A DNA stretch of 64,000 nucleotides from Terrabacter sp. MAHUQ-38. Lineage in GTDB: Bacteria; Actinomycetota; Actinomycetes; Actinomycetales; Dermatophilaceae. This document shows, piece by piece, positions 32,659-43,258 of the stretch; the stretch's first letter is position 1; every line of letters begins with the position of its first letter. The translations under genes and the position numbers were made by a program. The stretch is taken from assembly GCF_014518425.1 (NCBI RefSeq), contig NZ_JACVCU010000003.1:62001-126000 (forward strand), read 5' to 3'. The notes beneath the pieces are model-generated. The model was not told the origin of the DNA. It did not search any database and was given only the letters and a program-made list of their open reading frames with translations.

Positions 32659-34445
32659 CGACGGGACTCCTTCGCTGCTCGATAAGCACGCCGCATTTCG
32701 GGAATCAGTCGGAACAGGCCGCGAGGTGACCGCGCGTCGCGCAGCGCGGCGCCGAGGATGTAGGTCCCACTGTTGCGCAGCCCGACGAGGGTTCGACGGT
32801 ACGAGTCACGCTCCGCCTGCGTTACGCAATGGCGCGACGCCTCCTCGTGCAGTTCCTCGCGAAGCGCCGCCTCGATGTCACCGTGGCGCGACGCCTCCTC
32901 GTGCAGTTCCTCGCGAAGCGCCCTCTCGATGTTGTTGTGGCGCGAGCGCTCAAGGGTCACTTCCTCGCGAAGCGCCGTCTCCAGGTCACTGTGGCGCGAG
33001 CGCTCAACGCTCAGATCCTCGCGGGCCTTGACCTCGGCGGCATTGAGACGGCGTGCCTCTTCCTCCTGAGCCTCAATGTGCCGACGAACGACTTTGAGGT
33101 CGCTCCTGACCCGCTCGTGCCGGGCAACGAGGCTTGCCACCTTTACCCGCAGCTCGTCGGCCACATCGATCTGCGCACGAAGGCGGTTCTGTGCCTCGGC
33201 TCCCGCCCGCTCCAGCTCGCTCGCTTGCAGCTTCCAATCGGCCGCAAGTCTTTCGTTCGACGCGCAGCGCCCCTCCGCCTTCTCGAGGGCCACAAGACGC
33301 TCGTCCAGAGTGGACCGCAGGCGAGCCTGCTCGGCCACTTCTCTTGTCAACTGCCGGTTCAATGTCTCCGCGCGCTCGCGTTCGGCAGCCAAGTCTCGCC
33401 GCAAGTCGGCGGCGGCCTCTCTCGCCTCGACCAACTGCAGGCCCAGGTCGCGCACGGCCCAAGTGGCTCGGGCGTGACTGGTGTCTAGACGCCGGGCGAG
33501 CTCAGACTGCGTAGAGGCAAGCTGCTTCGTGAGTTGTTCGAGCTGAAGTCGGGTGCCCTCAGCCGTGGAGAGCATCACCTGCATATCGCCAGCGCGAGAC
33601 TCGCCAGGGCCCGAAACCGCCTGGGCGAGTGACCGGTATTGCATGTTCGCCTGGTCTAGCCGCTGGCGGTCGCTCCGCGACTGCTCGAGCAGTGCGTAGT
33701 GAGCCAGGGCTACCTCTCGCAGTCGCGACCGCAGTCCCTCGATCTCCGACAGTTGTTCGAGGTGGACGAAGCAGTGAGTGGGTGAAGCATTCCAGACCCC
33801 AATCCAGATGTAGTCGTGGTCATCGAGCGTCGACTCGACGAGTTCGAAATCGGCTTCGTTCAGACACTCGACGTAAACGAGAGGACGGTCCTGCTGAAGG
33901 AGCGCCGAGGCGCCGCGAAGCACATCCACCTCCGCTCCCTCGACATCGATCTTTACGAGGCGCACGGGGGCGTCGAAAGTCACGCTGTCGAGAGTGACTA
34001 CTTCGACAGAGGGACCGTGGTCTCCCTCAGGGGCAACCCGCTGACCGCCGAGGTTGGACGGGTCGTCACATACGAGCACACCCTTGCCGTGGGAGGCTCC
34101 GACCGCGACGCGGTGGATTTGCACCAACTGCTGCACGCCGTTGCGTTCGGCCGACTCGTCGATGGCCTGCGTCAGGTGCTCGTCGGGCTCGAAGGCCTCG
34201 ACGCGGCATCCCAGCACGCAGGCCATGAAGAGCGTGTGGTTGCCGACGTTGGCGCCGACGTCCAGTGCGAGATCACCTGGTCGCAGGCGCCTGGCGAACT
34301 CCGCGAGCAACTCCTCCTCGTAGGGGGCGCCCTCCTTGAGAACTCGGCCCTGGATGTAGTCGGTCTCCGCATCGGGAACACGCAGATGGTAGGCGGCATC
34401 ACGCCACCGGACCTCCGCCCACCCCGAGGAGGCTTGGTCGGTCAA
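32655..34445 (-). CDS. FkbM-type methyltransferase with long C-terminal coiled coil
   Basis: A 596-residue protein. Residues of about 10-235 are an FkbM S-adenosylmethionine methyltransferase: ALDVGANVGNHTLFMA is the cofactor loop, VEAFEPD the second strand, and VRLVKIDVEGAEVDVLRGA the family hallmark. Residues of about 235-550 are almost pure coiled coil, including an 18-residue repeat (RHGDIEAALREELHEEAS type) encoded by a 54-bp DNA repeat. A basic tail follows. It probably O-methylates a sugar of the polymer, with the coiled coil tethering it to other enzymes or measuring chain length, as in WbdD-like proteins; that function is inference. The TTG start overlaps the wecC stop as TTGA. Confidence 0.83.
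   Translation of the reverse strand: MTDQASSGWAEVRWRDAAYHLRVPDAETDYIQGRVLKEGAPYEEELLAEFARRLRPGDLALDVGANVGNHTLFMACVLGCRVEAFEPDEHLTQAIDESAERNGVQQLVQIHRVAVGASHGKGVLVCDDPSNLGGQRVAPEGDHGPSVEVVTLDSVTFDAPVRLVKIDVEGAEVDVLRGASALLQQDRPLVYVECLNEADFELVESTLDDHDYIWIGVWNASPTHCFVHLEQLSEIEGLRSRLREVALAHYALLEQSRSDRQRLDQANMQYRSLAQAVSGPGESRAGDMQVMLSTAEGTRLQLEQLTKQLASTQSELARRLDTSHARATWAVRDLGLQLVEAREAAADLRRDLAAERERAETLNRQLTREVAEQARLRSTLDERLVALEKAEGRCASNERLAADWKLQASELERAGAEAQNRLRAQIDVADELRVKVASLVARHERVRSDLKVVRRHIEAQEEEARRLNAAEVKAREDLSVERSRHSDLETALREEVTLERSRHNNIERALREELHEEASRHGDIEAALREELHEEASRHCVTQAERDSYRRTLVGLRNSGTYILGAALRDARSPRGLFRLIPEMRRAYRAAKESRR
32830..33025. repeat. 54-bp tandem repeat, three full copies and one partial, inside the coiled-coil coding region
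   Basis: Units begin at 32830, 32884, 32938 and 32992, each opening TGGCGCGA and containing TCCTCGCGAAGCGCC. Units 1 and 2 are nearly identical, while units 3 and 4 are more diverged. Each unit encodes 18 residues of the FkbM protein's coiled coil, so copy-number change would alter coil length in frame. Confidence 0.85.
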
Positions 34446-35731
34446 CGCCAGATGCCCCGGGTGTCGATGACGGCCTTCTCCTCGAGGACCGAACGGTTGA
34501 GCCGCTTGAACTCCTTGTGGTCGACGAGGAGCACGACGATGTCGGCGGCCGTGATGCCGGCCATCGTGCCCTCGAGACGCACGTTGTCGAAGCCGGTCAG
34601 CGCCGTCGGCAGAGTGTCGACGTTCGGCTCGATCGCGAGGATCGTCGCGTCCGGGTGGCGCTGCGCGAGCTGCCGGGTGATCTCGAGCGCCGGCGACTCG
34701 CGCAGGTCGTCGATGTCCGGCTTGAAGGCCAGGCCGAGGGCGGCGATCACGGGTCGCTTGAACCGGTCGGCACGCTCCTTGACCCGACCGAGCACGACCT
34801 CGGGCTTGCGGTCGTTGACCTCGCGAGCCGTCCGGATGAGGCGGGCGTCCTCGGGCACCGCGCTCACGATGAACCACGGGTCGACAGCGATGCAGTGACC
34901 GCCGACGCCGGGACCGGGCTGGAGGATGTTGACGCGGGGGTGCTTGTTGGCGAGCTCGATCAGCTCGAAGACGTCGATGCCGAGGCGCTCGGCGATGATC
35001 GACAGCTCGTTGGCGAAGGCGATGTTGACGTCGCGGAACGAGTTCTCGGTCAGCTTGGCCATCTCGGCGGTCGTGGCGTCTGTGAGATGCAGCTCGGCGT
35101 CGCAGAAGATGCCGTAGAGGTCGCGGGCCCGCTCGGCGGCGCCACGGGTCAGGCCGCCGATGATGCGGTCGTTGGTGACGAGCTCGATCATGACGCGCCC
35201 CGGGAGCACCCGCTCGGGGCAGTGCGCGAACTCAACGACGGGACGGCCACCGGCGCCGTCGAGCGACAGGTCGGGGCGGGCGTCGAGGACGCGCTGGGCA
35301 AGGTGCTCGGTGGCGCCGGGCGGGGAGGTCGACTCGAGGATGATGAGCTCGCCGCCGGAGAGCTGCGGGACGATCGCGTCGGTCGCGGCGTCGATGTAGC
35401 TGAGGTCGGCTTCGTGACCGTCCTTGAAGGGGGTCGGGACGGCCACGATGTACGTGTTCGCCTTCGGCGTCTCCTTCTGCGCGCGCAGCAGGCCCTTGCT
35501 CACGGCGCCCGCGACGTGGGTCGCGAGGTCGGGCTCGACGAAGGGCACCTCACCACGGTTGACGGCGTCGACGTGGCGGTCGCTGACGTCGACCCCGATC
35601 ACCTCGACGCCGTTGCTCGCGAGGATCGCGGCCGTCGGCAGTCCGATGTAGCCCAGGCCGATGACGGCCACGGTCTGTGAGCCCACGGCCGATGCGGTGG
35701 GAGCGGGTGCGCTGAGGGTTTGCGCGGTCAC
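34442..35731 (-). CDS. wecC: UDP-N-acetyl-D-mannosamine dehydrogenase
   Basis: Oxidises UDP-ManNAc (from WecB) to UDP-ManNAcA with two NAD+. The 429-residue protein has Rossmann motif GLGYIG at about 25-30, the active-site segment TENSFRDVNIAFANEL at 228-243, catalytic Cys near 280 in GPGVGGHCIAVDPW, and GLAFKPDIDDLRESPA in the C-terminal domain. FRDVNIAFANEL and GHCIAVDPWF are typical of WecC/VipA-type enzymes rather than of UDP-glucose dehydrogenase. The GTG start has GAAGGGG upstream and lies 13 bases after the preceding glycosyltransferase. Its stop overlaps the FkbM start. GalNAc-derived substrates cannot be excluded, but the wecB gene nearby favours ManNAc. Confidence 0.9.
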   Translation of the reverse strand: MTAQTLSAPAPTASAVGSQTVAVIGLGYIGLPTAAILASNGVEVIGVDVSDRHVDAVNRGEVPFVEPDLATHVAGAVSKGLLRAQKETPKANTYIVAVPTPFKDGHEADLSYIDAATDAIVPQLSGGELIILESTSPPGATEHLAQRVLDARPDLSLDGAGGRPVVEFAHCPERVLPGRVMIELVTNDRIIGGLTRGAAERARDLYGIFCDAELHLTDATTAEMAKLTENSFRDVNIAFANELSIIAERLGIDVFELIELANKHPRVNILQPGPGVGGHCIAVDPWFIVSAVPEDARLIRTAREVNDRKPEVVLGRVKERADRFKRPVIAALGLAFKPDIDDLRESPALEITRQLAQRHPDATILAIEPNVDTLPTALTGFDNVRLEGTMAGITAADIVVLLVDHKEFKRLNRSVLEEKAVIDTRGIWR

Positions 35732-35744
35732 GGGTTCTGCCCCT

Positions 35745-37613
35745 TCAGAAGATGACGTGGTCCACCGCCCGTCCGTACGCGACGACACGGGAGTTGGCCA
35801 GCAGCTCCGCTGACGATGCCTCCCAGGTGTGCGCCCGGGTGGAGGACCGAATCTGGACGAAGCCGAACCTATCGCACGAATAAACCCGGAGCCCGCTGCC
35901 GACCACCCGGCGGAGGAAGGCCGTGTCCTCACCGCGGGCGACGTCCTCGAACGGGTGGGCCCGGGCCACCTCTCGGGGCGTCACGATGGTCGGCCCCATG
36001 ACGAAGTCGGTGAACTGGTGCTCACGCTCCGGGAAGCGCACCACCGTGACGTCCTGGGCCTCGAGGTACATGTGGTGGGCCTGCTTGCCGACGACGCCGG
36101 CGCCGGAGTAACCGAGGGCGTTCAGCTGGTCGCGCAGGTAGTGCGGACCGTAGACGTCGTCGTCGTCCATCTTCGCCACGACGTCGCCCTCCGCTGCCTC
36201 GACCAGACGGTTGAGACACGCGCCGAGGCTCGTGTCGGACGGGGCCGTGAGCGTCCGGAACGACGCGAGCCCGAGGTCACTGGCCAACCCCGCCAGGCCG
36301 ACGGGCGCCTCGAAGCCGTGCGTGAGCAGGACGAGCTCGACGTCGACGTCCTGCTGCGCCGCGACGGTGCGCACGACGTGCTCGAGCTGGCCGGGCCGGT
36401 TCGACGACACGAGTGCCGACACCGAACGCGGCCGCACGACGTGGACCCCCAGCCCGACGGCACCGAGCACGTCGTCGACCCGGTGGGCGTACGTGTGGCC
36501 GCGCCAGATCCGTCGCTGCGCCGAGTGGACCATCCGGTCACGCAGCTCAGGGCTGTTCACGAGCGCCCGCAGCGTCCACTCGGCCTCCTGCGCCTCGCCG
36601 ACCTGGGGCACCTCGTCGGAGGGGAAGAACGCGCCGATCGCGGGGCTCGGGGTCGACACAACGGGCGTGCCGCACGCCGTGATCTCGAAGATGCGCCGCG
36701 CGCACATGCTCGGGCTGCCGACCACGCTGTTGACGTTGAGGAACACCTTGTACGCCCGGTATGCCGTGAGCATCTGCGCATACGTCAGCGACCCCACGAC
36801 GCGCTCGCCCAGCTCGCCGGGGAACTGGTAGCGCTCGTCGCCCCCGAGGTAGCGTGAGAAGATCTCCAGGCCGTACGGCATACGCCCGGAGACCTGTGCG
36901 GCCGCGCCGAGGAGCAAGTCCATCTGCTCACGCCGCTCCGGGTGGCGGTGCGCGAAGTACATGCCGGCGAACGCGATGTCCCGCGCCTGGTGCCCCACGA
37001 TCGGCCGCACGGGATTGTGGATTGCCGGCTGCGCGGCGAACGCCATCACGCCGACGCGGTCGTGGCCGAGGTCGCGACGGTAGTCGGGCAGCCGGTCGCT
37101 GTCGGTCGTTCGGACATGGTCGAAGAGCCGCGCGGTCTCGAGGAAGTCCGCGTAGTGGCTCGGGTCCTCCTTGTTCCAGAAGACGGTCGGCACGCCAGCC
37201 TCACGGCAGGATGCGACGAGCTCGACGAGGTCGGCGCGCGGCGCGGACGGGCCGGTCAGGGCGTACTGCCAGGCGTCGGAGTTGCCGTGCCACGCCGACT
37301 CGACGAAGAGCAGGTCGAGTCCGGCGACCTGCTCGCGCCACGTCGAGGGGCGCAGCACGACCTGGTGCCACTCCGGCGCGAACGCCGTCCGGCTGAAGTC
37401 GTCGAGGATGACACCGACGCGCAGGGCCGGCCGCGCCGGGCGGCGTTCGGGCGTCGGCCACGGCTCGAACGCCGCGGGGTCGAACGCGTCGCCGCGCGCC
37501 TGCCCGCGGCGGATGGACCGGCGCGAGAGGAACGTGCGCAGCTGCGGGAGGCCGCCGCGGCGCAGGTGCCAGAGGGCCTTGCGCAGGTCCCCTCGGGGAG
37601 TCGCCGTCGGCAT
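35745..37613 (-). CDS. two-module glycosyltransferase (CgeB-like plus GT2)
   Basis: A 622-residue protein. About 50-400 is the CgeB-like module: VESAWHGN, TVFWNKEDPSHY, AFAAQPAIHNPV, FLNVNSVVGSPSMCARR. About 405-622 is a GT2-type enzyme that keeps its Asp cluster in VVAKMDDDDVYGPHY and has EDTAFLRRVVGSG further on, the usual catalytic-base region. It is the smallest and most intact of three related proteins; in the other two the GT2 Asp cluster is lost. ATG at 37613 follows a purine-rich GAGAGCG. It is the first gene of a four-gene minus-strand operon with wecC, the FkbM gene and the 1083-residue glycosyltransferase. Confidence 0.85.
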   Translation of the reverse strand: MPTATPRGDLRKALWHLRRGGLPQLRTFLSRRSIRRGQARGDAFDPAAFEPWPTPERRPARPALRVGVILDDFSRTAFAPEWHQVVLRPSTWREQVAGLDLLFVESAWHGNSDAWQYALTGPSAPRADLVELVASCREAGVPTVFWNKEDPSHYADFLETARLFDHVRTTDSDRLPDYRRDLGHDRVGVMAFAAQPAIHNPVRPIVGHQARDIAFAGMYFAHRHPERREQMDLLLGAAAQVSGRMPYGLEIFSRYLGGDERYQFPGELGERVVGSLTYAQMLTAYRAYKVFLNVNSVVGSPSMCARRIFEITACGTPVVSTPSPAIGAFFPSDEVPQVGEAQEAEWTLRALVNSPELRDRMVHSAQRRIWRGHTYAHRVDDVLGAVGLGVHVVRPRSVSALVSSNRPGQLEHVVRTVAAQQDVDVELVLLTHGFEAPVGLAGLASDLGLASFRTLTAPSDTSLGACLNRLVEAAEGDVVAKMDDDDVYGPHYLRDQLNALGYSGAGVVGKQAHHMYLEAQDVTVVRFPEREHQFTDFVMGPTIVTPREVARAHPFEDVARGEDTAFLRRVVGSGLRVYSCDRFGFVQIRSSTRAHTWEASSAELLANSRVVAYGRAVDHVIF

Positions 37614-37756
37614 CGCTCTCGCAGTCCTGTGTCGTCGGGCGTCGGCCGGGAGGCCTCCCGGGCGACCGCTGGCCGGGCGCCAATCTAGCCCACGGCGCGC
37701 CCGGCGACCCTCGGACGTTTGGGTGAACTCTGTCCTGCTATTGCACAATTGGGCCC

Positions 37757-38686
37757 ATGCGACGGTCCAGGACGAAGAGTGCCCTCCTGGGCCTCGTCAT
37801 CCTCCTGGTCAACGTCTCCATCGTCGTCGCCGTCGTCTCGCTGACCGGCGGCGGCCCCGACGGCACACCCGAGCTGCCGCCGTCGGCGGGCGCGAAGACG
37901 TCGAGCTCCGGCACCCCGGTCCCCGGCACGAAGCCGCCGTCGGGCACGACACCGGCGGCCACGGCGCTGGCCGCCCAGGCTGCGGGCCTCGTGGGCTCGG
38001 GGCGCGGCCTCACGATCGCGGTGCTGGGCGACGGCACCGGCGACGAGGACGGCGAGTGGGTCCAGGTCATGGCGAAGCTGCTCGGCCAGACCCATCAGGT
38101 CAAGCTGCGCAACCTCAACGAGTCCGACCCCACGCGCTACGACGCCGCCGTCGACTACGGCACGTCGGGGCCGAAGGCCACCGTCTGGAACGGCAGTCGC
38201 CGCGACGTCGGGGCCGCGTATGCCGCCCGAAGGCTAGACTTCCTCGTCCCCGCGCGTCCTGACGTGGTGCTCCTCAGCTACGGGCGCAACAACACCGCCT
38301 CGACGATGCCGGGCGCGCTCAACAGCACGTATGCCGCCCTCCGTGCCAGGTGGCCGGCCGTCCCCGTCCTGGTCGTCCTCCAGGCCCAGGACCGCGACGA
38401 CGCCATCGGGCCCGTGCGGGTCGCCGCAGAGGACTGGGCGGCCACCAACGGCGTGCCGACGGTCGACGTCGCCGGCGCGTTCTCGGCCGCGGGCGACCCC
38501 AACCGGTTCGTCTCGGTCGTCGACCCGCCGAGCGTCAACTCGAAGGGTGGCCGTCTCTGGGCACGCACGGTGTTCGACGCCCTCGGCGGCGACGTGTCGG
38601 CCCTGCCCGCCGACGGCTCCCTGCCCGAGACCACGCCCCCCGCCGAGACCACGCCCGGCGCCGAGTCCGCGACCACCGAGGGCTGA
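37757..38686 (+). CDS. membrane-anchored SGNH-fold protein with degraded catalytic blocks
   Basis: A 309-residue protein with one N-terminal membrane helix (residues 9-29, ALLGLVILLVNVSIVVAVVS) and a Pro/Thr/Ser-rich linker to about 70. An extracytoplasmic SGNH-like domain follows, then a Pro/Thr-rich tail. Block I reads VLGDGTGD (91-95 GDGTG) where active enzymes have GDS. Block III is YGRNN at 175-179. Block V reads DPPSVNSKGGRLWA near 256-269 where DxxH is expected, so both nucleophile Ser and catalytic His appear replaced. It may bind sugars without hydrolysis, or use Thr94. It stands divergent from the glycosyltransferase operon (143-base gap) and precedes rmlB. Confidence 0.72.
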   Translation: MRRSRTKSALLGLVILLVNVSIVVAVVSLTGGGPDGTPELPPSAGAKTSSSGTPVPGTKPPSGTTPAATALAAQAAGLVGSGRGLTIAVLGDGTGDEDGEWVQVMAKLLGQTHQVKLRNLNESDPTRYDAAVDYGTSGPKATVWNGSRRDVGAAYAARRLDFLVPARPDVVLLSYGRNNTASTMPGALNSTYAALRARWPAVPVLVVLQAQDRDDAIGPVRVAAEDWAATNGVPTVDVAGAFSAAGDPNRFVSVVDPPSVNSKGGRLWARTVFDALGGDVSALPADGSLPETTPPAETTPGAESATTEG

Positions 38687-38741
38687 GCCCGCCGCGGGTG
38701 GCGAGCCGACCGAACTCCCGGCCGCACGCCGAGGCGGAGGC

Positions 38742-40624
<1,883 letters not shown>

Positions 40625-40737
40625 CGGCCCGCGGCGCGCACGTCTGCCGCCCGTTCCGGCGGGTGCCCGTCGACTACGCTGCGAGCACCGGGAGTCTCCC
40701 GGGTGGTCCGACGTCGACGTCCTGCTGGAGGAGCCCG

Positions 40738-41553
40738 ATGTACACCCCCAAGCTGAGCTCACGGCTCGCGGTCGAGGCGCTCGGCACCTTCTGGCTCGTC
40801 TTCATCGGGTGCGGCTCGGCGATCTTCAACGGCAAGTTCGTGCGCCAGGCGCTGTCCGACGAGACCCCCGTCCAGCTCGGCATCGGCCACCTCGGCGTCG
40901 CGATCGCGTTCGGTCTGGCCGTCACGACCATGGCGTACGCCGTCGGCCACGTCTCCGGGGCGCACTTCAACCCGGCGGTGACGATCGGCATCGCGGTCGC
41001 GAAGCGGTTCCAGTGGCGCGAGGTGCCCGCCTACGTCGGGGCCCAGCTCGTCGGCGGCCTGCTCGCCGGCGGCGCGCTCGCCGGGCTCGTGTCGTCCAAG
41101 GGCCTCGCGACGACGGGCAACCTCGCGGCCAACGGCTACGGTGCGCACTCGCCCGGCGGCTTCGGGCTCGGTGGCGTCCTGGTCGTCGAGGCGCTCGTGA
41201 CGGCATTCTTCGTCTACATCATCCTCGGCGCGACGAAGGACGACGCCCCGAAGGGCTTCGCGCCCCTCGCCATCGGCTTCGGCCTGCTGCTCGCGCACCT
41301 CGTCGCCATCCCGATCAGCAACGCGTCGATCAACCCGGCCCGGTCCACAGCCGTCGCCTTCTTCAACGGCAACGACGCGGTCGGCCAGCTCTGGGCCTTC
41401 TGGGTCGCGCCGGTCGTCGGTGGGCTCATCGCCGGCGCCACCTACGCCTGGATCACCGGCGAGGAGAAGGAGCACCTCGACATCAGCGGCTCCACGGACA
41501 CCGTCTCCAACGCCGCCCTGGACGACGAGGGACGACCGGTTCTCGACAGTTGA
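40738..41553 (+). CDS. aqpZ: aquaporin Z-type water channel
   Basis: A 271-residue membrane channel with six helices and two NPA half-helices: SGAHFNPAVT (NPA 78-80) and SINPARSTAVA (NPA 199-201). The His in LLAHLVAIP near 187 and the Arg right after the second NPA are the selectivity-filter residues of water-selective aquaporins, so water rather than glycerol is expected. A 40-residue loop (120-150) rich in Gly/Asn lies between helices 3 and 4, and the tail is acidic. GGAGGAG seven bases upstream supports the ATG. The gene has no obvious tie to the polysaccharide locus. Confidence 0.93.
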   Translation: MYTPKLSSRLAVEALGTFWLVFIGCGSAIFNGKFVRQALSDETPVQLGIGHLGVAIAFGLAVTTMAYAVGHVSGAHFNPAVTIGIAVAKRFQWREVPAYVGAQLVGGLLAGGALAGLVSSKGLATTGNLAANGYGAHSPGGFGLGGVLVVEALVTAFFVYIILGATKDDAPKGFAPLAIGFGLLLAHLVAIPISNASINPARSTAVAFFNGNDAVGQLWAFWVAPVVGGLIAGATYAWITGEEKEHLDISGSTDTVSNAALDDEGRPVLDS

Positions 41554-43241
41554 CGACCGCAACGCGGACGGACAGGGCGGTCCACCGACACAGCCACTCC
41601 CGGGTGGCGGCGACCGGTCTGGGAGCGGCCGCTCTCGCGACCATCGGCATCTCCGCCTGGCTGGCCACCCGGGGGTTCGACCGCACCGACGAGGGCTTCT
41701 ACCTCAACTCCATCGCGCACCCCGGCGACGACCGGTCAACCATCCTGCTCTTCGGCTACGCCTACCATCCGCTCTACGTGCTGGTCGGCGGTGATGTCGT
41801 GCTGCTCCGCTGGGCAGGGATGCTGCTGTCGGTCGTCGCGGTCGGGTCGCTGGCCTGGGTGGCGCTGGGCACCCCTGCTCTCGTCGGCCTCCGCACCGTG
41901 CCACCGGCGCTCCGGGCTGCCGCAAGCCTCGGTCTCGGCGCGACTGCCCTGACGACGATGGCCCAGATGCCCTCGACGCCGAGCTACAACACGCTCGCTC
42001 TGCAGGGGCTGTCGCTGACCGCGACCGCACTCGTGTCGGCCGTCACCCGTGCCGGCAGGGCCGGCATCGTCGGAGCAGGCCTGGTCGGCGTCGGCGGATG
42101 GGTCACGTTCCTGGCGAAGCCGACGACGGCCGCCCTCCTCGCCGCCATCGTGGTGGCCGCGGCGATCGCCCTGCCCGGAGCGTGGCGGCGCCGGGCCTGG
42201 GCCACGATCGTCGCTGCCGTCGCCTCCGCCGCCCTCACCCTGCTCCTTGCCCGGGTCAGCCCGGCCGGGATCATCGAGGTGCTGTCCAACGGGCTGGCGA
42301 CCTCCACGGCGCTGGGTGGGCACGAGGACCTCGTCCGGTGGGACACCTTCCCGCTCCGAGGCACGGCGTTCACGGCCGCCGTCGGAGCCGCGACGATCCT
42401 CGCTGCCTGCGGCGCCGGCCTCGTCGCCGTCATGGTCGCGTCCCTGGTCCGGGCGCGCCGGTCCGTGGTCACCGGCGCCGGCAGGGGCTCGGACCGCCCT
42501 CACTCCCATCGGATCGGGCCCACGCTCGTCGGGCTGCTCATCCTCCTGCCCCCGGCCTACGCCCTGGGCACGAACCTCAACCTCTGGACCGCCCAGGGAC
42601 GGGCCGGCTCCTTCTGGCTCGTGGCGCTCTGTGTGCTGCTGACCCGTTACTCCGGCCCCTCAACCACTCCCTTCCTCTGGACGGCACCGGTGGCCGCCAC
42701 CCTCGCCCTGCTGTTCGCGATGCTCGTGGCGACGGCCGCCGCGCCCTACCGCTACCAACCGCTGCGCACCGCCACGACGCCCACCCAGGTGGGGTCCGGC
42801 ACGGTCCGCCTGACACCGGCCGACCACGAGCGCGTGGCGGAGCTGGCCGCCCTGGGCCAACGGCTGGGTGTCGACGAGCACACGCGCGTGCTGGACCTCA
42901 CCGGCGACTCACCGGGCTCGATCTTCCTCCTCGGTGCGCGTCCTGTCGGCCAGGCATGGATCCTCGGCGGCTACCCGGGCAGCGAGTCGGCGGCCCGACT
43001 CGCCATCGAGCACGACCGATGCAGCATGCGTGGTGCGCTGCTCTTCGTGGCGGAGGGGGCACCTCGGGCACTTCCCGCCGGCGTGCTCGACACGGTCGGA
43101 CTCGAGCTCGACCGTGACTACGAGGTCGTCGGCGTCTTCCAGCGCGAGCGGTCCAGCTGGGCCCGCAGCTGGGCAACGGTCGACGCCGTGACCGTCCATC
43201 GGCCACGCGAGGGTGTGACCATCCCCGGGTGCAGTCCATGA
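41550..43241 (+). CDS. polytopic membrane protein, GT-C glycosyltransferase-like
   Basis: About 563 residues if the TTG overlapping the aquaporin stop (TTGA) is the start; a GTG near 41604 is an alternative. Around ten hydrophobic segments lie between residues 15 and 420, then a soluble extracytoplasmic domain of about 140 residues. Just after the first helix comes RGFDRTDEGFYLN, whose acidic pair resembles the first external loop of GT-C enzymes such as ArnT and protein mannosyltransferases that use lipid-linked sugars. I do not recognise the subfamily, and the function as a transferase is inference from topology and that motif. A chain of GTG codons and high Ala content fit native DNA. Confidence 0.65.
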   Translation: MTTATRTDRAVHRHSHSRVAATGLGAAALATIGISAWLATRGFDRTDEGFYLNSIAHPGDDRSTILLFGYAYHPLYVLVGGDVVLLRWAGMLLSVVAVGSLAWVALGTPALVGLRTVPPALRAAASLGLGATALTTMAQMPSTPSYNTLALQGLSLTATALVSAVTRAGRAGIVGAGLVGVGGWVTFLAKPTTAALLAAIVVAAAIALPGAWRRRAWATIVAAVASAALTLLLARVSPAGIIEVLSNGLATSTALGGHEDLVRWDTFPLRGTAFTAAVGAATILAACGAGLVAVMVASLVRARRSVVTGAGRGSDRPHSHRIGPTLVGLLILLPPAYALGTNLNLWTAQGRAGSFWLVALCVLLTRYSGPSTTPFLWTAPVAATLALLFAMLVATAAAPYRYQPLRTATTPTQVGSGTVRLTPADHERVAELAALGQRLGVDEHTRVLDLTGDSPGSIFLLGARPVGQAWILGGYPGSESAARLAIEHDRCSMRGALLFVAEGAPRALPAGVLDTVGLELDRDYEVVGVFQRERSSWARSWATVDAVTVHRPREGVTIPGCSP

Positions 43242-43258
43242 CTTCATTTCCGCCAAAA

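Noticed and set aside
32830-33025. Tandem repeats considered as a CRISPR array
   Set aside because: Units are contiguous without spacers and encode a coiled-coil repeat in frame.
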